Shown: piece by piece, positions 10,706-20,623 of the stretch
How positions within the stretch are numbered: the stretch's first letter is position 1
How the letters are laid out: each line of letters begins with the position of its first letter
From: Cordia subcordata
Taxonomy: Eukaryota; Streptophyta; Magnoliopsida; Boraginales; Cordiaceae
Reading direction: 5' to 3'
Length of the DNA: 64,000 bases
Assembly: GCA_028554755.1 (NCBI GenBank)
Contig: JAPTOF010000016.1
Location: forward strand, 2,554,501-2,618,500
Program-made: the position numbers and the translations under genes
Notes under the pieces: generated by a model
What the model was told of the DNA's origin: nothing
Seen by the model: only the letters and a program-made list of their open reading frames with translations
Database searches by the model: none

Positions 10706-13478
10706 GCCCTTGAAGTAAGATGAAAGAATCAACCAATACTGGATTGTTATGTGTATAGGATTGTGAGATATATGTAAAATAGAAGCTATATGTTTGTTGT
10801 GAGTTGAAAGAATCAATCACTGGAATGTTGTGTGTATAGAATTGTGAGATGTGTATATGAGAAACTATAGGTTCCAAATATTGGACTTACCGTATTCGTT
10901 AAAAGCTTAAATTTGTATACAGAATATTAGTATATTTAATTATTATATTAAAACATCTCTTTATTTATTGTATTAAAGAGGTTTCAATTTGTGTCCTTTT
11001 ATATACATCGTAATATTACGAGAAAAATTAATATTATCAAAGTAAAAGTCAAACCATTTGATTTTTATATAAATGATTCAAATTATTTTATAGCAAATGT
11101 TTCATTATTTCCTTACCGTTAACTAATCTTTCTATTATAAGATTATAATATTACAAAGAGATTTAAAATTTAAAAGTTTTACACTTTCACGTTGAAATCT
11201 AGCATATTTTGATTTTTCTAAGCCGCCAGACTGTCACCTCAAAAATAAATCTAAAATAAAATCTTCCAGATTGTCACCTCAATATAATAATGATTGTGAA
11301 ATACAATTTGTATGGTGAAAGCACATTAATTCAAGGCATAGTTCTTCTGCAATTTACTTGTTATTCTTTTAGGATATTGTTAACTAATGTATTAAGACAA
11401 AATAGTGTGTGTGTGTGTGTGTGTCTGTATGTATGTAAAATGATGTTTTTAGTTTAATTTAAGGGCGATTGACAAATAAGCTCTTGAAGATTTAATTTCT
11501 TTCTAAATTAAGCATTCAAAGTTTTACTTTTTTTTTTCAAGTTAGGCCCACGAGTTTGATATTTATGACAATTTCGTTAGAAATTTGGACAAAATTCTCC
11601 ATTTTCCAAAAGCAAGAAAGACTTGACTTTTTGTTCTCCAAAATTTTAAGAGAAGTAGGCTCAAATTGAACTGTCGAAGAGAAGTAGGGTCAAGGATTTA
11701 ACTGTGTTTGTGTCATAAAAGAATTGCCTTCTAAGTAAGTGATACTTTTCGTCACAACACATGGAATTGGCCTATACATCTTGATTCACCCCTAGTCCCT
11801 TTATACAATGCTTCAAACACATCTCAAAATGTAATCATTTGGCACTAATTAATGATGCTAAACTTATATTACTCATCTTAATTTATAAGGCTTTTCATTT
11901 TACTGTCAATTAGTAATTTTGTGTGTTAAATGTGACAATAAATAGTGTTTGGATAAAGTTGGGTACAAGTAGACAATGAAAAAAAATTGGTGTGAAAACG
12001 TTGGCAAAAGAAATAGAAATAAATTGGCAAAAAGGTGTCCACCGATTACTCATAGATAAAAGTTATATGTCATTGCAAATTTGACTATCAATGCCAGGGT
12101 ATTTTTGATCTTTTTAACAAAATCAACATATTGGCCGCTAAATTTTATTAACACTGTTACTAGAAAGATCCTTCAAATAAATATAAAAACTTGAAAAGCT
12201 TATTTGAGATCAAGTATAAACCCAAGAACCTATATATCTGTGTCCCTTCTTACTTTTCATTTTTCTGTCTTGCAGAGCCAAACTAATGTGTGCAAATCCA
12301 AGTCAGAGAGCAAACACGACTTTCCCTTGCGATTGAGCTGTCAAAGCTCCTATTAGCAATTGTTTGCTTTTGGATTGGGTTGCCAATATTTCCCCTGCAT
12401 TGTATTTTGATCCTTCAATCGTGGGTTAGTGCTGTACATTTTGTTCTTTTGTGGAATGGAAATCTATTTAACAGAAAAAAAAAAAGAAAAAAAAAAAGAG
12501 CAAACACGGCTTCCCAAAGTCGCTATTGACCAAGAAAAAAAGGTCAACATATGCAAATCACACGTACCGGCCACCACGTTAATGGGTTCGCATTCTAATG
12601 ATATTATAATTGCGGGGCAAATCTGACTTTGACAATCGGTCATATAATTAATTATAATAAAATAAAACAAAATAATTTATTACTATATTATTAAATTTCG
12701 CTTTATATAACATTATTATAATGAGATTCACATGGATTATCTTGCTGATTAAAATAATTCAAAATTTAAACGTTATTGTTGGTCAAACAAAAACTAAGAA
12801 ACTACAGGCAGATCATATTAAAATAAGCCATGGAAGAATGTAGGAAATAAATTACGCAAAAAGCACTTCTCTACCAACTTACGAGACACGGCTCTTACAA
12901 TGTTTTCTTTGACCAAAGAAGACAACAGAAAATGCAAAAAAGCACAATCCACTTTTTATTGAAAAATCGACAAGAAAGCGTGCTTTAAGAAGTCAGAAAA
13001 ATTATTTCAAGCCCATCCGATATCTTTGTATTCATAGAAAAGGTCCTTAACTTATAAGCAGATGATCTTTAATTTTTAAAAGAAAAGTAAATCCGGACCA
13101 TGCTCATATTTGATGGCTTGCTTTTTCCCCATTATTATAATTGGTTGCATCAATAGAAAGAGAACAAAAAAAAAAAAAAGAGAGAGAAAAGACTAATGGC
13201 TGACTCATGGGAGAACTCTAACAAGAGTACGTCATAAACACAAATTAAGATGAACACCTTTTAAGAACTGGAATTTAATAACAATCACCATGCACACATA
13301 CATACTTTTTCACGATGCATCAAGAATTGTCAACCACTTGACCTTCTAGAATCAACCGATCACCAAATGATGACGGGAATATATTTGTATAATACAAGTG
13401 TAGAAATTATCAAAAATCATAATCAACCTATAAAGAAGATTATATTGCGGACAAGAATTAATTAATTATTAAAAAAGG
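10706..13478. other. Copy A upstream region and unit B left spacer
   Basis: 10706-10880 holds two related segments of about 80 bp, each starting gaaagaatcaa, that form the copy A promoter area and recur at 16640-16800 in unit B. The unit junction lies near 11282. The rest repeats the unit A spacer with small differences. I see no credible gene. Confidence 0.6.
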
Positions 13479-13852
13479 GATTAATTTTTTCTATCATCTC
13501 TTGACTTTTGATTTTGTCGCATTTTAGTCTTTCGATTTTTAAAATAAACATTTTAGTAATTGAACTTTCATAAGTGGGACACAATTCGTCCTTCAAACCA
13601 GTTCTATTACTTTTCTAATGTTAAAATCACACGAGACTCATTGATTTTAGAGCCGTTCGGCCAATTTTATCCTTGAAAATAAGGTCTTTTTAGTGTCTCG
13701 TGCATCTCATGTGATTTTAGAGTTAAAAAACTAACAGAATTGGCTCAAAGGACAATCAAATATTGTCTCATTTATTAAAGTCCTAGTTCTTTTTAAAAGT
13801 TAACTAAAATGCGACAAAGTCAATAATGAAAGGATTATAGAGAGAATTAATC
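13479..13852. mobile_element. Foldback MITE-like element, unit B copy
   Basis: Counterpart of 9112-9483, with the same arms and boundaries and a similar degree of mismatch. It ends about 10 bp before the remnant of the original wax-synthase C-terminal coding sequence (about 13862-13954). The hAT-like insertion has separated that remnant from the gene. Confidence 0.75.
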
Positions 13853-13861
13853 ATAAAAAAA

Positions 13862-13954
13862 AAGACTACTTCATCATCAGATGCTAGAGCCTATTGCGAT
13901 CTTGGTAAATTATAAGTTGTCAAAGATGTTGAAGAAGACAAGGCCGTCATAGCC
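13862..13954 (-). pseudogene. Orphaned C-terminal coding remnant of wax synthase copy B
   Basis: This stretch aligns with the last codons of copy A (about 9515-9600) but is cut off from the copy B reading frame by the element at 13955-14837. It has also lost some bases relative to copy A (for example around 13907-13916). It no longer encodes part of the copy B protein and would lie, at most, in its 3' UTR. Confidence 0.8.
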
Positions 13955-14837
13955 AGGGGCGGAGCCACCCCTCAGATTTTTTTGTTATTTTTTTAATTTA
14001 TTTCATACTTTTGTAAACTAGAAGTATCCATATAAAGGTCGGCCACCCCTAAATCATCAACAAATGATTGCTTAGTTTGGTGCTTCAACGCCTTTTATAT
14101 GTAAATGAGGTCGGAAGTTCAATTCCTAATTGCTCCTTCTTTCGTGTACTTTTTCTTTTCAGCAGTCTTAGTGCAACAATAAAAGAGAAAACTCCACCCT
14201 TTGACAAGAAAGAGGAAAGCACAAGGACTCTTTCAATTGTCTTTTTTTTTTTTTTAGGCCAACAACAAAGAGAAAACTCCACCTTTTGACATGAAAAGGG
14301 GAAAAAAATAAGGACTCCTTAATTGGGTGAATTAATTAATTTGATTTTTATGAGATGACTTATGATTATGTAGATACTATTAATATTTTATTTAAGTGAA
14401 TTAATCAATTTGATTTTTTTCATTCTTGTCAATTGTAAAGTATAGGTATTTGTTTATTCTTTATTATTATCATATTTATTATTAGTTTTTTTGTCATTAA
14501 TCTAGAATTCAAAATAAGGTGCGAAAACAAACTTAACATTCAAGTGGACAAATAAAAGTATATATTATCATATAAAAATCTTTTCTACTGTTAAAAATAG
14601 CTTGCACTTCATTATTATTTTAGGATGAACTATTTTGTGATTTTTTTTCTTTTTTTGAGAAGGTAGCTATTCTATGAGTTGGAAGGCTTTTTTTATTAAT
14701 ATTTTAATGCTTTATTTTGCACTTTATTTTATTTTAGAAGTAATCATTTTGTAAGTTGGATCGAAAATTTGACCCGAATCATAATTTGATGTAAAAATTT
14801 TTTCGCCACCCCTAATTAAAAATCCTAGTTCCGCCAC
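13955..14837 (+). mobile_element. Non-autonomous hAT-like DNA transposon with 8-bp target-site duplication
   Basis: The 883-bp insertion is flanked by the direct repeat tcatagcc at 13947-13954 and 14838-14845. Unit A shows the corresponding uninterrupted site (gccatagtc). The ends are inverted: left AGGGGCGGAGCCACCCC, right (reverse complement) GTGGCGGAACTAGGA. An 8-bp target duplication and GGCGGA-type ends fit the hAT superfamily. No transposase frame is present. A second, inverted copy is at 19154-20060. Internally, a segment around 14060-14130 resembles tRNA A- and B-box sequences. Confidence 0.85.
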
Positions 14838-15852
14838 TCATAGCCAAATCCTTGACAAATGCACCCACTGCTGCAAACTCTTGAAATGTAATCATATCAG
14901 CTTTACACCTCAACAGCTGTGGGAAGAACAACCAAAATGCAGTAACGATCACAAACGCAACAGTCAAGAATGTACTGATAATTCTTGGTACATGAAGAAC
15001 CCTAGAGCCCTTTAATCCCTTCTTTGTAACAACTTCAGCCATTAAACACACCCCATGCAGCAAAAAGAACACGGTGATCTCCCATGTCGGCTTCACACGC
15101 CCCAGATAATAGAATATCAGCTCGTGCATAATTGCAGACACCACAAATGTGGCCATCATAGCAAGCAGTTTCGCCCATGTTTGGCCTAAAAATGATAAGT
15201 AGTTCAGAGCAGGATCGTATACGGCAGGGCGCAAGATACGCGTGACCTTAAGATTCCACCTGCGCCCCCAGAAGTCTTGCAATGATGATGACAGGAGTGG
15301 TTCATTAAACTGTGGTTCCAGCTCTACTCCGAGCAAGACTCGGGCCAAGGCTGCAGCCATGGCTAGCATGAGCTCTAGGCAGAAGTATATATGGAAGACA
15401 TAGATGAACAAGATAATTTTCGGGTGTATATATTCACTATAATCATAAACTTTGAGAAACAAGGCCATGAGGAGACCCTTTACTGCATAGTTCATAATAG
15501 ATTTGTGGGCAATTTGAGAAGGGGTTTTATTTGGTTGGATTTGGATGGGAAGGCAACCGATGGCGACGAAACGGAGGAAAGAAGAGATGGAAGGGTGAGA
15601 GAGAGGGCCTTTGTGGAAGGCATACATGAGGAGTTTGAAGTTGGCAAGCCATGCTACAAAGAAAGATGTGACGCCTCCGAGATGTATGGCGTGGAGGTTG
15701 AGAGGGAGGAGCAGGAAAAGAGACACAACAGGGAGGAAAGCCAAGAGCCTTTTTGTGCCTTTGGGAATAGCCTTGGCTGCAAGATAACAATAGCATAGAG
15801 ATGCATAAACTGAGAGCCATACCTTGATGAAGTTGCTAATCTCTCCCCCCAT
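14812..15852 (-). CDS. Wax synthase-like MBOAT acyltransferase, copy B, with a transposon-derived C-terminus
   Basis: Single exon, 346 aa, starting at the MGGEI-type ATG. By eye about nine in ten residues match copy A, with the same NEPLLSSSLQDFWGRRWN block and the MBOAT histidine (SAIMHELIFYYLG). The last native residues are GAFVKDLAM. The final eight (SGGTRIFN) and the stop codon come from the right end of the hAT-like insertion, replacing about 26 residues of copy A. Upstream, another insertion begins at 15861, eight bases before the start codon, separating the gene from its ancestral leader and GA-rich promoter. The catalytic core is open and lacks stops, so it may still make an enzyme, but its expression must differ from copy A. 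Alternatively it is a young pseudogene kept open by chance. Confidence 0.75.
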   Translation of the reverse strand: MGGEISNFIKVWLSVYASLCYCYLAAKAIPKGTKRLLAFLPVVSLFLLLPLNLHAIHLGGVTSFFVAWLANFKLLMYAFHKGPLSHPSISSFLRFVAIGCLPIQIQPNKTPSQIAHKSIMNYAVKGLLMALFLKVYDYSEYIHPKIILFIYVFHIYFCLELMLAMAAALARVLLGVELEPQFNEPLLSSSLQDFWGRRWNLKVTRILRPAVYDPALNYLSFLGQTWAKLLAMMATFVVSAIMHELIFYYLGRVKPTWEITVFFLLHGVCLMAEVVTKKGLKGSRVLHVPRIISTFLTVAFVIVTAFWLFFPQLLRCKADMITFQEFAAVGAFVKDLAMSGGTRIFN

Positions 15853-15860
15853 CCAATACT

Positions 15861-16564
15861 ATTAGGGTGTGGCGCAACGGAATGACAGGGTTGTTGAAAC
15901 AAGATCATGTAGCTAAAATAGGAAATGAGAAAAATAGAAAATTGAGACACGAAAATTTTACGTGGAAAACCCTCAAACAAATTAAAGGAAAAATCACGGG
16001 CAAGTAAAAAGGATTTCCCTATGTATACAAGTATTTTACAATCTTCTTTCTAAAATAAGAAGAGAATAATTTTACTCACTCTTATAATAGGAGAAACTCT
16101 CTTTCACACTAATTTATATAACAAGTGGAAGAAATGCTACACTTAGGAGAATTCTTTCTTCTTCTCTCTAAATGCTTTGAATTGCTTCTTGCTTTGATGC
16201 ATTGCCTCCTCCCGGATCCCTCTATTTATAGGGAAGAATTGGAGACATTCAATTAAATGCAATGCTTAATTTTCTTCATCATAGTAAATGCCATGCAAGT
16301 TTTTCTTCTAAGCTAGCTTATAGCCTTACTTAATTTTTCAACTTTAATTTTCTTCATCATATTAAATACCATGCAAGTTTTTCTTCTAAGCCAGCATATA
16401 GCCTTACTTTATTTTTCAACTTTTGCATGCAGTTGTAAAGACTTTGTTTCCTTCTTATATTTCCTATGCACCAAATTGACACAAGATCATCAAGCTTGTT
16501 TCATTTTTAATCTTTGTGTGCTGGCAACTTGACTTTAAGATCAAAGTGAGCTTTACTTCTGCCA
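15861..16564. mobile_element. 0.7-kb insertion in the promoter of wax synthase copy B
   Basis: Comparison with unit A shows about 704 extra bases between ccaatact (15853-15860) and aaatacttgatga (16564 on). aatact is repeated on both sides (15855-15860; 16565-16570), consistent with a short target duplication. The insert has no ORF of note, a TATA-like ctctatttataggg at about 16221-16235, and a two-copy internal tandem repeat of 78 bp (16266 and 16344). I recognise no terminal inverted repeat or TG...CA ends, so the class is undetermined. Confidence 0.65.
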
Positions 16565-16570
16565 AATACT

Positions 16571-18300
16571 TGATGAGCTTCATCTCTCCCTCTCTCTCTC
16601 TCCCCCTCCCTCCCTTCCTCTCTCAGGCCCTTGAAGTAACATGAAAGAATCAATCAGTACTGGACTGTTATGTGTATAGGATTGTGAGATATATGTATAA
16701 TGGAAACTATAGGTTTATTGTGAGTTGAAAGAATCTATCACTGGAATGTTATATGTATAGAATTGTGAGACATGTGTATATGGGAAACTATAAGTTCCAA
16801 ATATTGGACTTACCATCTTCGTTAAAAGCTTAAACTTGTAGATAAGATATTAGTGTATTTAGTCATTATATTAACACAACTCTTTATTTATTGTATTAAC
16901 ATGTTCTCACCTGGATATTAGTATATTTATTTATTGTACTAACACGCTTTCTTATTTATATATCAACAAGCCATTCACATGCAATCGAGGTTTAATTTAA
17001 TTTGTTTTTTGGCCTTACATGTGAACAGTTTTGATGTTTTTAAATAGATGGTGGTGTATTTCAAATCCATGATATAGGTTCTAATACTATATTGAAGTTA
17101 TCACCTCATTTAAAAATTTAAACTTATAGAGAAAATATTAATAAATTTATTTATTGTATTATTAATACCAAATATATATTGGCTTAGAGAATGGGAACAC
17201 ATAATATAAATTTCACGGACATGCTAATTTTGATCATATATTTAGAAATATTTTGACCAATATGGATGTGTTCGAGACTTGCATCCAATACTCCACTAGA
17301 GGTTTCAATTTGTGTCCCTTTTTATATATCGTAACATTACGAGAAAGATTAATATTATCATAGTAAAAATCTAACTATTTGATTTTTATATAAATGATTC
17401 AAATCATTTTATAGCAAATGTTTCCTTATTTCCTTACCATTAACTAACCTTTCTATTATAAGATTATAATATTATAAAGAGATTTAAATTTTAAAAGTTT
17501 TATACTTAAACGTTGAAATCCAGCATAATTTCATTTTTCGAAGCCGTTAGATTGTCACTTCAAAAAAAAATCTAAAATAAAATCTTCCAAAGACTATGAC
17601 CATGGTTTTTAATGAAGCAATAAAGATAATGTGAAAGAGCATGTGGGTTGTAATGGTGTCTATTGTTCCAATACGTGTTGGACTCATGAAATATTATATT
17701 TTGAGTGAAGATAGTAATATTATAAGTGACATACAATAATTATAAATTATTTATATTATTTATAAAAATTATATTAACAAGCACCGGCAGACGTGATTCA
17801 ACCATCTGCATGGTTTCTTTTCCATTGTTTATTCTTCTTTGCGATGGAAAATTTATTTAATCTGTTGGGAAAGGCCTTATGGGAACTAGCATTAGCCTAC
17901 CAAGTTTGAACCTTTATTCTTATTGCAAAGGGAAGTGCCAGGAAAATAATGCAAAGGTAAGCGCTTGACATTGTTGATTCTTTGGGCCCCTAACGTGGGT
18001 GAAACGGAAGAAATCCGAGTGAATGGAAAGGAAAGGAAAAAAAAGGAATGCATTTCGCTTTCGCTTATAGAATACGTTGATTCTATGGGTTAAACAAGAC
18101 CAGATTTCTACCCATGTACCACCACAAAAACATAAGATAACATAAATAAAAATAAAAATAAAATTATTTGGGTCTGATCTCAGCCCATTGGTCCGTTTAT
18201 GATCCCAAACCATGACCTATTAGGGCCAAGCCAAGATTGGGCCTACCAAGGCATGTCGCTAGATTTACACAAATTATAAGGTACACCTTTATCTATGTAA
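16571..18300. other. Right part of unit B and flanking spacer
   Basis: 16571-16840 repeats the upstream region of copy A. 16900-17297 is about 400 bp absent from unit A, either inserted here or deleted there. 17298-17590 matches 10979-11280 and marks the right end of the duplication. 17591-18300 is unrelated AT-rich DNA. No gene is supported. Confidence 0.6.
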
Positions 18301-18309
18301 TCCCTTAAG

Positions 18310-18840
18310 CGTATTTGTTTAGTATTCATAAGCTGTTTGTTCAGTAAAATTTACATAAACATCGATACATGAAAATAATCATAGATATTTGTTCAATATT
18401 CATAAGTTGTTTTTTTCTAGTAAATACATAGAAACATCTATACATGAAAATAGTCACAGATGTTTATTCAAAATAAAAAGACTATTTATTCATTATTCAT
18501 AAGCTATTTGTTCAGTAAAAACTACATATCATCACAATATCTATTGACAAGTATAAACTTGACAAACATCTATACATAAAAACAGTCACAAGTGTTTGTT
18601 CAGAATAAAAAAACTATTTGTTTAGTATTTATAAGTTGTTTGTCTAATAAAATTCATAGATCATCATCACAATATCTGTTGAGAAGTGTAAAATTAATAA
18701 ACATATATAAATGAAAACAACCACAGATGTTTGTTCAGAATAAAAAGACTATTTGTTCAGTATTCATAAGTTGTTTTTTGATAGAATTCACAGATTAGCA
18801 TTGTTTAGTATTAATAAGCTGTTTGTTCAGTACATTTACA
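18310..18840. repeat. Degenerate array of units containing tttgttcagtattcataag
   Basis: Four to five diverged units recur with variable spacing of roughly 80-150 bp. Each holds a core such as tatttgttcagtattcataag followed by aacatctatacatgaaaa and cacagatgtttgttcagaat. No ORF spans the array. It may be the remains of a tandem repeat inside an old transposon or a small satellite. No function is apparent. Confidence 0.7.
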
Positions 18841-19153
18841 ACCGCAAGTGCACGTTGCACTGCACACTTGTGGGTGCAAGATATAAGTTCTCTTAGATTT
18901 ATTGGATATTTAATTATTTATGCTTTGATGATAACAAATACAGAATTGAATACATGGAATTATTTTGTGTAGTTTGAGCAGAATTATGACGAATCATCTA
19001 TTTGAGTAATACCGCTTGCTATGAGCTAAAGTTGTTATATGAGCTTATGAAGAAGAAGCACGAAGTCTTGAAACATGGACAATTACTTTTGCTAGTTTCA
19101 TATGTTAAATCTTTAGTATCGATGATGCTTAAGGACTAACCATACGTACTCTA

Positions 19154-20060
19154 GTGGTGGAACTAGGATATTTAATTCGGGGTGGCGAAAAAAATTTTAT
19201 ATCAAATTATGATTCGGTTCAAATTTTCGATCTAACTTACGAAATAATTACTTCTAAAATAAAATAAAGTGCAAAATAAAATAGTATAATATCAATTAAA
19301 AAAAAAGCCTTCCAACTCATAGAATAGCTACATTCTCAAAAAAAGAAAAGAAAAAGAAAATCACAAAATAGTTAATCCTAAAATAATAATGAAGTGCAAG
19401 CCTACTTTTAACAGTAGAGAAGATTTTTATATGATAATATATACTTTTATTTGTCCACTTGAATGTTAAGTTTGTTTTCCCACCTTATTCCAAATTCTAG
19501 ATCAATGACAAAAAAACTACTAATAAATATGATAATAATAAAGAATAAACAAATCCCTATACTTTACAATTGACAAGAATGAAAAAATCAAATTGATTAA
19601 TTCACTTAAATAAAATATTAACAGTATCTACATAATCATAAGTCATCTGCATAAAAATCAAATTAATTAATTCACCCAATTAAGGAGTGCTTATTTTTTT
19701 CCCTTTTCATGTCAAAAGGTGGAGTTTTCTTCTTTATTATTAGCATTAAAAAAAAAAAAAGACAATTGAAAGAGTTTTTGTGTTTTCCTCTTTCTTGTCA
19801 AAGGGTGGAGTTTTCTCTTTTATTGTTGCACTGACACTGCTAAAAAGAAAAAATGCACAAACAAAAGAGTAATTAAGAATTGAACTCATGACCTCATTTA
19901 CATATGAAAGGTATTGAACCACCAAACTAAGCAATCATCTGTTGATGATTTATGGGTGGCAGACCTTTATATGGATACTTCTAATTTACAAAAGTATGAA
20001 ATAAATTAAAAAGATAAAAAACTGAGGGGTGATGGCTGCCACCATCGTGGCTCTGCCCCT
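19154..20060 (-). mobile_element. Second copy of the hAT-like non-autonomous element, inverted
   Basis: The 907-bp segment matches the reverse complement of 13955-14837 from end to end: GTGGTGGAACTAGGA at the left and GTGGCTCTGCCCCT at the right. It shares the middle segment with ttgacaagaatgaaaaa and the tRNA-like stretch (about 19870-19940). A convincing 8-bp target duplication is not visible, so the insertion is probably older than the one in wax synthase copy B. Confidence 0.8.
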
Positions 20061-20623
20061 GATGTGTACTAATGGTTAAATTGTGTATGCTAACCCTTAT
20101 GTGCTTTTCAGCATAATCTACGTTAAGATATAGATGTACTTCAATTATTTAAGGTAAAATACGCGAAGAATCACTTCAATAAAACTCTAATATAGACTGT
20201 GATAAATCCACTAAACAAAACCACCAAAACACCCCTTATAGTAATCATAACACATTATACCATTCCCACTAGCTCGTTTGCACTAAACCAAACAACACTT
20301 AGTGGATCCATCAATGAACGTGTAAAAAAGGACATACAATCCAAAACAAAGGCAATTGTGAGTAAAAGTTTATTACTGCCATCCACATATAAATTGAAAG
20401 AATTTTGAGCTCAAGGCCTAATTTGAAATACATCCGGAGTTTAGGTGCCTAAAGTATAATTTCCTATAAAGTAAACCATGATAGTTATATCTAGTCTTCT
20501 TTAATACCCAAAATTTTCAAACACTGAAATGCTGCAAAACCCTAAATCGATCTCCAAGCCAAAAGCCCATCTCAAATAAATGGAAAAAGTATCCAATCTT
20601 CGCACTCATAAAAGCTCAACTCT

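Larger units (their letters stand above)
6957..17590. repeat. Tandem segmental duplication (unit A about 6957-11282, unit B about 11283-17590)
   Basis: The sequence starting with ataatgattgtgaaatac at about 6957 restarts at about 11283. Similarity then runs through the spacer, the foldback element, the wax-synthase gene, its upstream region and on to aaaatcttccaaag at about 17590. Unit A is about 4.33 kb. Unit B is about 6.3 kb because it holds roughly 0.88 kb (13955-14837), 0.70 kb (15861-16564) and 0.40 kb (16900-17297) of extra sequence. Removing these restores about 4.3 kb. Both units carry a TG microsatellite near their left end (7079-7095; 11404-11425). The matches are by-eye alignments, so the edges are good to a few bases only. 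Confidence 0.9.

Noticed and set aside
10628..10816. N-terminal extension of wax synthase A by 63 residues
   Set aside because: It translates a GA microsatellite into Arg-Glu repeats and has no counterpart in the family or in copy B.
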